DNA of 64,000 bases from NCBI RefSeq assembly GCF_900200035.1, contig NZ_FZTC01000053.1, positions 62,001 through 126,000 of the forward strand, given 5' to 3'. This document shows, in pieces, positions 31,317 through 40,668 of the stretch. The notes under the pieces were generated by a model. That model searched no databases. It saw only the letters and a program-made list of their open reading frames with translations, and was not told the origin of the DNA. Each line of letters opens with the position of its first letter. Position 1 is the first letter of the stretch. The stretch comes from Klebsiella grimontii (GTDB lineage: Bacteria > Pseudomonadota > Gammaproteobacteria > Enterobacterales > Enterobacteriaceae). The position numbers were made by a program, and so were the translations under genes.

Positions 31317-33398
31317 ATGCAGGGCCGTCTGCTGGATGCGGTGCCGCTCAACTCCCTGACGGGCGTAGGCGCGGCCCAGAGCAGTAAACTGGCGAAAATC
31401 GGCCTTCACACAGTGCAGGATCTGCTTCTGCACCTGCCGCTACGCTACGAAGACCGCACCCATCTGTATCAAATCGGCGAACTGCTGCCCGGCGTTTACG
31501 CCACCGTTGAAGGCGAAGTTCTCAACTGCAATATCACTTTCGGCGGCCGCCGGATGATGACCTGCCAGATAAGCGACGGCTCCGGCATCCTCACCATGCG
31601 CTTTTTTAACTTCAGCGCGGCGATGAAAAACAGTCTGGCAACCGGGCGCCGCGTGCTGGCCTACGGCGAAGCGAAGCGCGGTAAGCACGGAGCGGAGATG
31701 ATCCACCCGGAATATCGGGTTCAGGGCGATATGAGTACGCCTGATTTACAGGAAACGCTGACCCCGGTTTATCCCACCACCGAAGGCATCAAGCAGGCTA
31801 CGCTGCGCAAGCTCACCGACCAGGCGCTGGAGCTGCTTGAAACCTGCGCGATCGCCGAGCTGCTGCCGCCGGAGCTGGCCCAGGGGATGATGAGCCTGCC
31901 GGACGCCTTACGCACCCTGCATCGCCCGCCGCCCACGCTACAGCTTAGCGAGCTGGAAAGCGGTAAACATCCGGCCCAGCGGCGCTTAATTCTGGAAGAG
32001 CTGCTGGCGCATAACCTCAGCATGCTGGCGCTGCGGGCAGGCGCCCAGCGCTATCACGCCCTCGCGCTTAGCGCTAACGACACGTTAAAAGACAAGCTGC
32101 TGGCCTCCCTCCCCTTTACGCCGACCGGCGCGCAGGCGCGCGTCACGGCTGAAATCGAGCGCGATATGGCGCTGGACGTGCCGATGATGCGTCTGGTGCA
32201 GGGGGACGTGGGCTCCGGTAAAACCCTGGTTGCCGCGCTTGCCGCCCTGCGCGCCATCGCCCACGGCAAACAGGTGGCGCTGATGGCGCCGACCGAGCTG
32301 CTGGCTGAACAGCACGCCAATAACTTCCGCAGCTGGTTCGAACCGCTGGGCGTTGAGGTGGGCTGGCTGGCGGGCAAACAAAAAGGCAAAGCGCGCCAGG
32401 CGCAGCAGCAGGCTATCGCCAGCGGACAGGTGCAGATGATTGTCGGGACCCACGCCATCTTTCAGGAGCAGGTCCAGTTTAACGGCCTCGCGTTGGTAAT
32501 TATCGATGAACAGCACCGTTTTGGCGTCCATCAGCGGCTGGCGCTGTGGGAAAAAGGCCAACAGCAGGGTTTTCATCCGCACCAGCTGATTATGACCGCC
32601 ACACCGATTCCGCGTACCTTGGCGATGACCGCTTATGCCGACCTCGACACCTCGGTCATCGATGAACTGCCGCCGGGCCGTACGCCGGTCACCACGGTGG
32701 CCATTCCGGATACCCGACGCAGCGATATTATCGACCGCGTGCGTAACGCCTGCACCCACGAAGGTCGTCAGGCCTACTGGGTCTGTACGCTGATTGAAGA
32801 GTCGGATCTGCTGGAAGCCCAGGCGGCGGAAGCCACCTGGGAAGAGCTGAAGCTCGCGCTGCCGGAGCTGAATATCGGCCTGGTGCACGGGCGCATGAAG
32901 TCCGCCGAGAAGCAGGCGGTGATGAGCGCGTTCAAGCAGGGCGAGCTGCATCTACTGGTCGCCACCACGGTGATTGAAGTCGGCGTGGATGTGCCCAACT
33001 CCAGTCTGATGATCATCGAAAACCCGGAGCGTCTGGGCCTGGCGCAGCTGCACCAGCTCAGAGGCCGCGTCGGGCGCGGCGCGGTAGCCTCCCACTGCGT
33101 GCTGCTCTATAAATCGCCGCTGTCAAAAACCGCCCAGAAGCGCCTGCAGGTTCTGCGCGACAGCAACGACGGTTTCGTCATCGCTCAGAAAGACCTGGAA
33201 ATTCGCGGTCCCGGCGAGCTGCTCGGCACCCGCCAGACCGGCAACGCAGAATTTAAAGTCGCGGACTTACTGCGCGATCAGGCCATGATCCCGGAAGTTC
33301 AGCGCATCGCCCGCCATATTCACGAACGCTATCCCCAGCAGGCCCAGGCGCTGATTGAGCGCTGGATGCCGGAAACCGAACGCTATTCCAACGCGTAG
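31317..33398 (+). CDS. recG: ATP-dependent DNA helicase RecG
   Basis: Branch-migration helicase that reverses stalled forks and processes R-loops. 693 residues from the ATG at 31317; the upstream extension lies inside trmH. N-terminal wedge/OB domain, then SF2 motifs: Walker A VQGDVGSGKTLVAALA, IIDEQHRFGV (DEQH box), TATPIPRTLAM, and ATTVIEVGVDVPNSSLMIIENPERLGLAQLHQLRGRVGRG. In E. coli the convergent gene downstream is gltS; here glpX follows after 53 bases, see findings. Confidence 0.97.
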   Translation: MQGRLLDAVPLNSLTGVGAAQSSKLAKIGLHTVQDLLLHLPLRYEDRTHLYQIGELLPGVYATVEGEVLNCNITFGGRRMMTCQISDGSGILTMRFFNFSAAMKNSLATGRRVLAYGEAKRGKHGAEMIHPEYRVQGDMSTPDLQETLTPVYPTTEGIKQATLRKLTDQALELLETCAIAELLPPELAQGMMSLPDALRTLHRPPPTLQLSELESGKHPAQRRLILEELLAHNLSMLALRAGAQRYHALALSANDTLKDKLLASLPFTPTGAQARVTAEIERDMALDVPMMRLVQGDVGSGKTLVAALAALRAIAHGKQVALMAPTELLAEQHANNFRSWFEPLGVEVGWLAGKQKGKARQAQQQAIASGQVQMIVGTHAIFQEQVQFNGLALVIIDEQHRFGVHQRLALWEKGQQQGFHPHQLIMTATPIPRTLAMTAYADLDTSVIDELPPGRTPVTTVAIPDTRRSDIIDRVRNACTHEGRQAYWVCTLIEESDLLEAQAAEATWEELKLALPELNIGLVHGRMKSAEKQAVMSAFKQGELHLLVATTVIEVGVDVPNSSLMIIENPERLGLAQLHQLRGRVGRGAVASHCVLLYKSPLSKTAQKRLQVLRDSNDGFVIAQKDLEIRGPGELLGTRQTGNAEFKVADLLRDQAMIPEVQRIARHIHERYPQQAQALIERWMPETERYSNA

Positions 33399-33451
33399 CG
33401 CGAACGTCATCTCGCCACGCTGCGCATAATTTTTATTCAGATGAGTGGATT

Positions 33452-34462
33452 ATGAAACGAGAACTGGCCATCGAATTTTCGCGCGTCACCGAAGCCGCCG
33501 CGCTGGCAGGCTACAAGTGGTTAGGCCGTGGTGATAAAAACACCGCCGACGGCGCCGCCGTCAACGCCATGCGCATTATGCTCAACCTGATCAACATCGA
33601 CGGCACCATTGTGATTGGCGAAGGCGAAATCGACGAAGCGCCGATGCTGTACATCGGCGAGCGCGTCGGTACCGGCCACGGCGATGCGGTAGATATCGCC
33701 GTCGATCCCATCGAAGGCACCCGCATGACGGCGATGGGCCAGGCCAACGCGCTGGCGGTCATGGCGGTAGGCGATAAGGGCTGCTTCCTGAACGCGCCGG
33801 ATATGTACATGGAAAAGCTGATTGTCGGCCCGGGGGCGAAAGGTACCATCGATATGAACCTGCCGCTGGCGGAGAACCTGCATAACATCGCCCGCGCGCT
33901 GAATAAGCCGCTGAGCGAATTAACGGTCACCATCTTAGCCAAGCCGCGCCATGACGACGTCATTGTTGAGCTGCAAAAGCTGGGCGTGCGCGTGTTCGCC
34001 ATCCCCGACGGCGACGTTGCCGCCTCTATTCTGACCTGCATGCCGGACAGCGAAGTTGACGTTATGTACGGTATCGGCGGCGCGCCGGAAGGCGTCGTTT
34101 CCGCAGCGGTGATCCGCGCGCTGGACGGCGATATGAACGGCCGTCTGCTGGCGCGTCACCACGTGAAGGGCGACAGCGAAGAGAACCGCCGCATCGGCGA
34201 AAACGAGCTGGAACGCTGCAAAGCAATGGGCATTGAAGCCGGCAAAGTGCTGCGCCTGGACGATATGGCGCGCAGCGACAACGTCGTTTTCTCGGCGACC
34301 GGCATCACCAAAGGCGATCTGCTGGACGGTATCACCCGTAAAGGCAATATGGCCACCACCGAAACCCTGCTGATCCGCGGCAAATCCCGCACAATTCGCC
34401 GTATTCAGTCGATTCATTATCTCGATCGCAAAGATCCGGATATCCAGCTGCACATCCTGTAA
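33452..34462 (+). CDS. glpX: Class II fructose-1,6-bisphosphatase GlpX
   Basis: Hydrolyses fructose 1,6-bisphosphate for gluconeogenesis. 336 residues, full length. Features: IVIGEGEIDEAPMLYIGERVG, the metal motif IAVDPIEGTRMTAMGQANAL, and GIGGAPEGVVSAAVIRALDGDM. In E. coli glpX is the third gene of glpFKX. Here it lies 53 bases behind recG and about 11 kb from glpF-glpK, with no clear terminator in between, so it may be read from the spoT-recG transcript. Confidence 0.97.
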   Translation: MKRELAIEFSRVTEAAALAGYKWLGRGDKNTADGAAVNAMRIMLNLINIDGTIVIGEGEIDEAPMLYIGERVGTGHGDAVDIAVDPIEGTRMTAMGQANALAVMAVGDKGCFLNAPDMYMEKLIVGPGAKGTIDMNLPLAENLHNIARALNKPLSELTVTILAKPRHDDVIVELQKLGVRVFAIPDGDVAASILTCMPDSEVDVMYGIGGAPEGVVSAAVIRALDGDMNGRLLARHHVKGDSEENRRIGENELERCKAMGIEAGKVLRLDDMARSDNVVFSATGITKGDLLDGITRKGNMATTETLLIRGKSRTIRRIQSIHYLDRKDPDIQLHIL

Positions 34463-34481
34463 AACATTTGATCAATAGAGC

Positions 34482-34505
34482 TTTCCAGCCTTTTCGGGCT
34501 GGAAA
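34482..34505 (+). terminator. Hairpin after glpX
   Basis: Nine-base arms TTTCCAGCC / GGCTGGAAA around TTTTCG, 20 bases after the glpX stop; only a weak T-rich tail. Confidence 0.6.
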
Positions 34506-34557
34506 TCTGCTCTCGTCGCGGTGAAGATACGCTAACAGGATTGAGAGGAGAGACGCT

Positions 34558-35304
34558 ATGGCAAACTGGGTTACAGGCAAAGTCGTAAAGGTTCAAAACT
34601 GGACGGATGCGCTGTTTAGCCTCACCGTTCACGCACCGGTTGCGCCGTTTACCGCAGGTCAGTTTGCCAAGCTGGGCCTGGACATTGACGGTGAACGCGT
34701 GCAGCGCGCGTATTCCTACGTCAACGCCCCCGGCAATCCCGATCTTGAGTTCTACCTGGTGACGGTTCCGGAGGGCAAGCTCAGCCCACGGCTGGCGGCA
34801 CTGAAGCCGGGCGACGAAGTGCAGATTGTCAGCGAAGCCGCCGGTTTCTTCGTCCTGGAAGAGGTACCGGATTGCGACACGCTATGGATGCTCGCTACCG
34901 GCACGGCGATTGGCCCGTACCTGTCGATTCTCGAAGAAGGGAAAGACCTGGATCGTTTTGAAAACCTGGTACTGGTGCACGCCGCGCGATATGCCGCCGA
35001 TCTCAGCTATCTGCCGCAGATGCAGGCGCTGGAAGCGCGCTATGCGGGCAAGCTGCGCATCCAGTCGGTCGTGAGCCGGGAAACCGCGCCGGGCATGCTC
35101 ACGGGGCGCATCCCGTTCCTGATTGAAACCGGCGCGCTGGAAGAGGCCGTCGGCCTGCCGATGAACGCCGAGAGCAGCCACGTTATGCTGTGCGGTAACC
35201 CGCAGATGGTGCGCGACACTCAGCAGTTGCTGAAAGAGACCCGGCAGATGAGCAAGCACCTGCGGCGCCGACCGGGTCATATGACCGCCGAACACTACTG
35301 GTAA
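34558..35304 (+). CDS. fpr: Ferredoxin/flavodoxin-NADP reductase
   Basis: 248 residues. Reduces flavodoxin or ferredoxin with NADPH and supports radical enzymes and oxidative-stress recovery. FAD-binding RAYSYVNAPGNPDLEFYLV, NADP-binding WMLATGTAIGPYLSILEEG and the C-terminal MTAEHYW with the stacking aromatic are visible. GAGAGGAG upstream is a strong ribosome site. Neighbour of glpX as in E. coli. The yiiS and uspD genes that E. coli has beside it are absent. Confidence 0.95.
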   Translation: MANWVTGKVVKVQNWTDALFSLTVHAPVAPFTAGQFAKLGLDIDGERVQRAYSYVNAPGNPDLEFYLVTVPEGKLSPRLAALKPGDEVQIVSEAAGFFVLEEVPDCDTLWMLATGTAIGPYLSILEEGKDLDRFENLVLVHAARYAADLSYLPQMQALEARYAGKLRIQSVVSRETAPGMLTGRIPFLIETGALEEAVGLPMNAESSHVMLCGNPQMVRDTQQLLKETRQMSKHLRRRPGHMTAEHYW

Positions 35305-35733
35305 TCAGGATTCCGCTTTCCAGCGCACGTCCAGCGTCTCTTTACCAAACTTATTCGCGCCCTGGGTGCCGACAAACGCGCCCAGGTCGATCAGCATCAT
35401 GACGATAATCAGCGTCGGTATAAACCGCCCGACGCCCCACTGCCAGACCACAGGCAGCATTGACCAGTTGCCCGCCAGCAGCATCCACGCCAGAATCATC
35501 AGCAGCGCCCAGAGCCCGGATTTACCCCGATCGTGCAGGCGTTTAATAGTCACCGCCGCCGTCGGCCACAGCAGGCACACCAGAATAAAAGCCGCCGTCT
35601 GTAGATTAAGAAGATTACTGCCGGCCAGCGTGAACAACGCGCTCATGGTCACTATCCAGATAGCGATCCAGATCCAGAAGTCGCGACGTCCAATCCGCCC
35701 TTTAATTGAGAATAGCCACTGCTGTAGGGTCAT
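35305..35733 (-). CDS. yiiR: DUF805 inner-membrane protein YiiR
   Basis: 142 residues with four hydrophobic helices. The DUF805 pattern is clear: an N-terminal amphipathic WLFSIKGRIGRRDFWIW, helices, the basic motif KRLHDRGKSGLWALLM after helix 2, and a C-terminal GTQGANKFGKETLD. Function unknown. Its stop abuts the fpr stop (convergent genes). Confidence 0.85.
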   Translation of the reverse strand: MTLQQWLFSIKGRIGRRDFWIWIAIWIVTMSALFTLAGSNLLNLQTAAFILVCLLWPTAAVTIKRLHDRGKSGLWALLMILAWMLLAGNWSMLPVVWQWGVGRFIPTLIIVMMLIDLGAFVGTQGANKFGKETLDVRWKAES

Positions 35734-35845
35734 ATTTTATTCCTTATCATCATCACCGACGTAGTTTACCCTGAAGGCGTGACTTTTTGACAAGCGTGAC
35801 GGTTCTCGTTTTAATCGTCAGCAGATAAAAAAAGGGAAGATGGGC

Positions 35846-36445
35846 ATGAAGAAGTGGGCAACCTTATGTTTGATTGGGCTGGCGGCGTTATCCGTTGGCC
35901 AAAAGGCGTTGTCCGCCGAGTCAGACGCCAGCGCTACGGCACCCTATCTTCTCTCCGGCGCGCCGGTCTTTGATATTTCCATCAGCGAGTTTCGGGAAAA
36001 ATTCAATCGCGATAACCCGAAGCTAACGCTCAATGAATTTCGCGCCGTCGCCGCCAGCAAAGACCAGGCGAACCTGACCCGCGCCGCCACCAAGATCAAT
36101 GAGAACCTCTACGCGTCGACCGCGCTTGAACGTGGAACCCTCAAAATTAAATCGATGCAAATAACCTGGCTACCGATTCAGGGGCCGCAGCAGAAAGCGG
36201 CGAAAGCCAGGGCCCTGGAGTATATGAGCGCCGTGATGCGCGCTTTTGTGCCCACGCTAAGTCAGACGCAAAGCCAGCAAAAATTGCAAAAACTGCTGAC
36301 CACCGGAAAAGGCAAACGTTACTTCAGCGAAACCGAAGGCGCGGTGCGCTATGTGGTGGCAGACAACGGCGAAAAGGGGCTGACCTTCGCTGTTGAACCG
36401 ATTAAGCTGGCGCTATCTGAAACGCTGGAAAACAACAATAAATGA
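35846..36445 (+). CDS. yiiQ: DUF1454 family exported protein YiiQ
   Basis: 199 residues with a signal peptide (MKKWATLCLIGLAALSVGQK, likely cut after ALSA), so periplasmic. The rest is a basic, helix-rich domain of unknown function. ATG at 35846 is preferred because AGGGAA lies eight bases upstream; the ATG two codons earlier sits too close to it. Keeps its usual place beside tpiA. Confidence 0.85.
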   Translation: MKKWATLCLIGLAALSVGQKALSAESDASATAPYLLSGAPVFDISISEFREKFNRDNPKLTLNEFRAVAASKDQANLTRAATKINENLYASTALERGTLKIKSMQITWLPIQGPQQKAAKARALEYMSAVMRAFVPTLSQTQSQQKLQKLLTTGKGKRYFSETEGAVRYVVADNGEKGLTFAVEPIKLALSETLENNNK

Positions 36446-36553
36446 CAAAAAGCAAAGCCTTTCCAGTGATGAATCTCTATACTGTTTCACAGACCATGCT
36501 GCCCTCGGGGGCGGCTATATTCCTTAATTCGCTTTGAAGCGTGGAGAATAAAA

Positions 36554-37321
36554 ATGCGACATCCTTTAGTGATGGGTAACTGGAAACTGAACGGCAGCCG
36601 CCACATGGTAAACGAACTGGTCGCAAACCTGCGTACCGAACTGGCTGGCGTGACCGGCTGTGCAGTTGCAATTGCTCCGCCTGAAATGTACATCGACCTG
36701 GCGAAACAAGCCGCTGCCGGCAGCCACATTCACCTGGGCGCGCAGAACGTTGACCTGAACCTGTCCGGCGCATTCACCGGCGAAACAAGCGCTGAAATGC
36801 TGAAAGACATCGGCGCTCAGTACATCATCATCGGCCACTCCGAGCGTCGTACCTACCACAAAGAGTCCGACGAGCTGATCGCTAAAAAATTCGCGGTACT
36901 GAAAGAGCAGGGTCTGATTCCGGTTCTGTGCATCGGTGAAACCGAAGCGGAAAACGAAGCGGGCAAAACCGAAGAAGTGTGCGCCCGTCAAATCGACGCC
37001 GTTCTGAAAACTCAGGGCGCGGCGGCCTTCGAAGGCGTGGTTATCGCTTACGAACCCGTATGGGCGATCGGTACCGGCAAATCCGCTACCCCGGCTCAGG
37101 CCCAGGCGGTGCACAAATTCATTCGCGATCACATCGCGAAAGCCGATGCGAAAGTGGCTGAACAAGTGATCATCCAGTACGGCGGTTCCGTTAACGCGGG
37201 CAACGCAGCGGAGCTGTTCACCCAGCCGGACATCGACGGCGCACTGGTTGGCGGCGCATCTCTGAAAGCTGACGCTTTCGCGGTGATCGTTAAAGCAGCA
37301 GAAGCCGCGAAAAAAGCGTAA
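36554..37321 (+). CDS. tpiA: Triosephosphate isomerase
   Basis: Interconverts dihydroxyacetone phosphate and glyceraldehyde 3-phosphate. 255 residues. Catalytic features: [12 protein letters not shown] with the active-site Lys, IIIGHSERR with the catalytic His, [20 protein letters not shown] with the catalytic Glu and loop 6, and YGGSVNAGN for phosphate binding. Codon use is biased to highly expressed codons. Confidence 0.98.
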   Translation: MRHPLVMGNWKLNGSRHMVNELVANLRTELAGVTGCAVAIAPPEMYIDLAKQAAAGSHIHLGAQNVDLNLSGAFTGETSAEMLKDIGAQYIIIGHSERRTYHKESDELIAKKFAVLKEQGLIPVLCIGETEAENEAGKTEEVCARQIDAVLKTQGAAAFEGVVIAYEPVWAIGTGKSATPAQAQAVHKFIRDHIAKADAKVAEQVIIQYGGSVNAGNAAELFTQPDIDGALVGGASLKADAFAVIVKAAEAAKKA

Positions 37322-37337
37322 TTCGCTTTAAAGGCTA

Positions 37338-37426
37338 CCCCCGGTCGCGCTTCGCAACCGGGCTACTGACCAGAAATCTGCAATATTTGTAGCCCGGCTC
37401 AGCACAGCGCAAGCCGGGTTTTTTAC
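37338..37426. repeat. REP pair with tpiA terminator
   Basis: A REP-like palindrome (37338-37366) followed by an inverted partner (37389-37418). The second forms CCCGGCT / AGCCGGG arms followed by six T (37419-37424), a good plus-strand terminator for tpiA. Confidence 0.75.
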
Positions 37427-37430
37427 CCCG

Positions 37431-38735
37431 CTATAGTTTCCCCAACGCCTGATACCACAGATAGTCCAGCGGCAGCAGAATCAAATAGCTCACCGCCGCC
37501 AGCGCGATACACAGCAGCATTCCCGCCCTTGCAGGCACTTTCCCCAGCCCCATCGCCACCACAATCGGTGACGCTTGATACGGCAGCAGCGGCGTGGAGT
37601 ACCCCAGCACCTGAATCATAATCACGCTCAGCAGCGGGAAGCCGGTCGCATCGGAGAAGCTCTGCGCGAAGGTGGTATACAGCGCCGGTACGCCGTTGGC
37701 GGTCATGATAAAGTTCAGCGCGCTGGTAATGCCGGTCAACGCGAGAAAGCTGGTAAACGGACTCTCTTTATCCAGCGGCATAATCTGCAGCAGCGCATTG
37801 CCCACCACGCCGCCGATACCGGTTTGGGTCACGGTGATAGCCAGCCCGAGAATGCCGGCAACGTAAATACAGGTGCGGATATTCACGCCGCTGGAAAACT
37901 CCTCGCCGCTGATAAAGCCGACCCGCGGCAGCAGCGTTACCACCGCCGCCGCCAGCCCCGTCCAGGCCGGCCCCACGCCGTGCCAGCTTTCGGTCACCCA
38001 GAGCGTCAGCACCACCGCCAGCAGCCACGCCAGGCGCTTCTCATCGCGGCTCATCGGCGGCAGCGGCGTCATGTCGCGCGGCGGGTGCGGTTTTCCGGGA
38101 AACAGCCAGCATATTAATGCAATCAGCACAGCGCCTTTGAGCCAGCCGAGCACCGGCGTATGCAGCAGTAAATAGGGCAGGTAATTCAGGTGAATACCAT
38201 ATGATCCCTCCGCCGCGCCGCTCATCACCAGATTCGGGACGTTGGCGGGTAGGATGGTGGCAGACAGCTGGAAGGTACCGAACCCCACCGCCAGCGCCAG
38301 GCCAAACCACGGGCGCGTCCCCTCTTCAATACCGGCACGCCTGGCCATTGCCGCCACAATCGGCATCAGCAGCGCGATACGTCCCATATTGGACGGCATC
38401 ACAAACGCCAAGGCATAGCTGAGCAGCACCACGCTGGCGACCATCAGCGGCCAGGAGTCGGTCAGCCGCGACGAAAGCGACCGCGCCGCCCTGTCCGCAA
38501 GTCCGGTTTTGCGGATAGCGATCCCCAGCACAAAGCCGCTGAACACCAGCCAGAACGCCGATGAGGCAAAGCCGCCGAAAATCACCTCCGGCGGCGCGAT
38601 TTTGGCGATCATCGCCGCGGCAAAAAACAGCAGCGCGGTCATAAACTCCGGTAGTAAAGAGGTCGCCCAGAGGAGAATAGTGATGCCGACGATGATAGAG
38701 GGAAGGAACAGAGGGTGGGAAAACCAGAGCGACAT
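37431..38735 (-). CDS. SLC13/DASS-family permease
   Basis: 434 residues with eleven or twelve membrane helices. SLC13/ArsB-NhaD superfamily features: SSAFWLVFSGFVLGIAIRKTGLADR near the N-terminus, and two sodium/substrate-type loops, MPSNMGRIALLMP and, in the second repeat, MTANGVPALYTTFAQ. Predicted sodium-coupled carboxylate or anion uptake; substrate not visible. AGGAGA lies before the ATG. A 98-base gap separates it from the gntR gene on the same strand; it could be an added member of that cluster or an independent gene. Confidence 0.82.
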   Translation of the reverse strand: MSLWFSHPLFLPSIIVGITILLWATSLLPEFMTALLFFAAAMIAKIAPPEVIFGGFASSAFWLVFSGFVLGIAIRKTGLADRAARSLSSRLTDSWPLMVASVVLLSYALAFVMPSNMGRIALLMPIVAAMARRAGIEEGTRPWFGLALAVGFGTFQLSATILPANVPNLVMSGAAEGSYGIHLNYLPYLLLHTPVLGWLKGAVLIALICWLFPGKPHPPRDMTPLPPMSRDEKRLAWLLAVVLTLWVTESWHGVGPAWTGLAAAVVTLLPRVGFISGEEFSSGVNIRTCIYVAGILGLAITVTQTGIGGVVGNALLQIMPLDKESPFTSFLALTGITSALNFIMTANGVPALYTTFAQSFSDATGFPLLSVIMIQVLGYSTPLLPYQASPIVVAMGLGKVPARAGMLLCIALAAVSYLILLPLDYLWYQALGKL

Positions 38736-38833
38736 ACCTGTCTCCTGTCGTTTTTTTCAGCAAGAATACGACGGACAACAGGACAGGTAAACGCCAGATA
38801 TAGTGGGGTTATGACAACACCGGTGCGGGCAGA

Positions 38834-39565
38834 TTAGTGATAATGAATTTCGCCAAAGTATTCCGACAGCACGTAATAACGGCAATATTCAAAAGGGCTG
38901 TTATGCCCGGCCTGAAACGTCTGTCTGGCGACGGATAATAGTGGTTTATTCGCCGCGATCTGCAGTTTTTCGCACAGGTCGGGGGAAGGTAAGATCGCCT
39001 CAACCTTTTCAATCGCCGAGTCACTGGTGACGTTTAATAGCGAATAAAGCGACGTATGTTCCAGCGCCTCTGGCGTGAGCTGCAGATCGGGAAAGAAGCT
39101 AAGATCGAGATAGATCTTTTCATGGTTAAACGGACGATTATTCAGGCAACGAATACGCGAGATATAGAGATAATGATGATGGGCGGGCAGGCTCAAACCA
39201 TCTGCCTGAGCGTCACGCGCGCGACGCGGCGCAATCTCAAGAATACGGTTCTCTATCTCGACGCTGGCATCCTGAAGATCGCTGGTAATGCCGCGAAACG
39301 TGTGGCCGTAGCTCACTCCCTCCGGCACTGAGCACACTACCGATCCGCTTCCGCGCTGGGACGAAATAATGCCCGCATTGATTAATTCGCTCCAGGCCTG
39401 TTTAACCACGATGAGCGAGACGTTATAGGCTCTGGCAACCTCTTTTTGCGTCGGCAGCTGGCTGCCTAACGGCAAGGACCCATTCTGAATCTGCTGACAG
39501 ATGATAAAAAATAGTTGCTTATAAAGCGGAGTAAAGCTCGTTTTATCAACCTGCAAACTGCGCAC
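38834..39565 (-). CDS. GntR/HutC-family regulator of the AIRs salvage cluster (STM4068-like)
   Basis: 243 residues. The N-terminal winged helix-turn-helix reads SLPLGSQLPTQKEVARAYNVSLIVVKQAWSEL (about 30-62), followed by a UTRA-type effector domain. The GTG at 39565 is used; a TTG three codons later has a better-spaced GAGGT and is a real alternative. Last of four genes transporter-kinase-glycohydrolase-gntR, an order I know from Salmonella STM4065-4068. Likely operator: the 32-bp palindrome at 43112-43143. Confidence 0.82.
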   Translation of the reverse strand: MRSLQVDKTSFTPLYKQLFFIICQQIQNGSLPLGSQLPTQKEVARAYNVSLIVVKQAWSELINAGIISSQRGSGSVVCSVPEGVSYGHTFRGITSDLQDASVEIENRILEIAPRRARDAQADGLSLPAHHHYLYISRIRCLNNRPFNHEKIYLDLSFFPDLQLTPEALEHTSLYSLLNVTSDSAIEKVEAILPSPDLCEKLQIAANKPLLSVARQTFQAGHNSPFEYCRYYVLSEYFGEIHYH

Positions 39566-39618
39566 CTCACGTCTTCGCCAGCAGGGGACGTTTTACCGTC
39601 CCCGGCAGGGTGAATTCG

Positions 39619-40659
39619 CTACCCTGCGATTTGCCTGGCCAGTTGTGCCAAATCGAAATGATTCATACGATCCACGGTCGTTAAATAATCGGCGGGAAAA
39701 GCCTCCACGCCATGGAATGCGCCGGAAATCGCTCCAACCATGGTAGCGACAGTATCAGTATCATTGCCGATATTAACGCCGGAGATAATAGCATCTACGG
39801 CAGAATTCGGACAACACGCGAACAGGCCAAAGGCCGCCGGTACGGCTTCACTGACGTGCAGCCCGGAACCAATAATATCGGCAAGTTCCACCACCGCCGT
39901 TTCCCAATGACGATGGCGTTGACCGATAGCCACGGCCAGCTCGATGCGTCGGGCAACGGATGGGCCTGCCACCATCATCGCTCCTTGCTCCTGCGCCAGC
40001 AGATAGCCTCTTTGCGCGCCATAAATACCGGCGGCAATAATGGTGTCCGCATTGGTCTGCGATCTTAATGCTTCACTGGTTGCCGCCGCCATCGCCGCTG
40101 CGCCGGACATCGCCAGCACGTTATTATGCGTAAAGCGGCAAATCTGCAGCGCGCAGTGAATCGCCGCGTCAATATCCCCCGGATGCAGCACCGCCGCCGG
40201 CCAAATCTTCATGGCGGCGCCGTTGGTGGCTTCCGCGTTTCCCTTATTAATAATCTGTACCGACTGCTTTTCGCCTTCAAGATCGCCCTGCAAGGAGGCA
40301 CGATTGTCATTGAATATCGCTTTCATTGCCGCACGCGTCGTCGGGCCGGTAAAGTTGGCGTAGTAAGGGTAATCCAGCCACTGCTGGAAGGCCTCGCGCA
40401 TCGCCTCATCGCTGACCTGGCGCTGATGACGCAGCAGCGCGTCCATAATGTATTTCGCCTGAATAAAATCATCCGTGCACATACCCGCTTCGTTGCAGCG
40501 GCCAAACGTATCCGCTGGCGGTTTTTGAAAGGTCGTTACCCAGCCGCCGAAATAGTCCTTAATTTGCTGCTGGGTCCGTACTTCCGTCGCCGCGCCCATC
40601 GCGTCCGCTGCAGCGGCGCCTACCAGGCATCCCAGTATTTTGTTTTGATCAACGTGCAT
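39619..40659 (-). CDS. ADP-ribosylglycohydrolase family protein (STM4067-like)
   Basis: 346 residues. The family's two magnesium-binding ends are present: LGCLVGAAAADAMGAATE at the N-terminus and GVNIGNDTDTVATMVGAISG near the C-terminus (DxD). Members cleave N-glycosidic bonds to ADP-ribose or related ribosides. In this cluster a nucleoside or riboside substrate linked to aminoimidazole riboside is more likely than protein ADP-ribose, but that is inference. Starts nine bases after the kinase stop with AAGGAG. Confidence 0.88.
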   Translation of the reverse strand: MHVDQNKILGCLVGAAAADAMGAATEVRTQQQIKDYFGGWVTTFQKPPADTFGRCNEAGMCTDDFIQAKYIMDALLRHQRQVSDEAMREAFQQWLDYPYYANFTGPTTRAAMKAIFNDNRASLQGDLEGEKQSVQIINKGNAEATNGAAMKIWPAAVLHPGDIDAAIHCALQICRFTHNNVLAMSGAAAMAAATSEALRSQTNADTIIAAGIYGAQRGYLLAQEQGAMMVAGPSVARRIELAVAIGQRHRHWETAVVELADIIGSGLHVSEAVPAAFGLFACCPNSAVDAIISGVNIGNDTDTVATMVGAISGAFHGVEAFPADYLTTVDRMNHFDLAQLARQIAG

Positions 40660-40668
40660 GATGACTCC

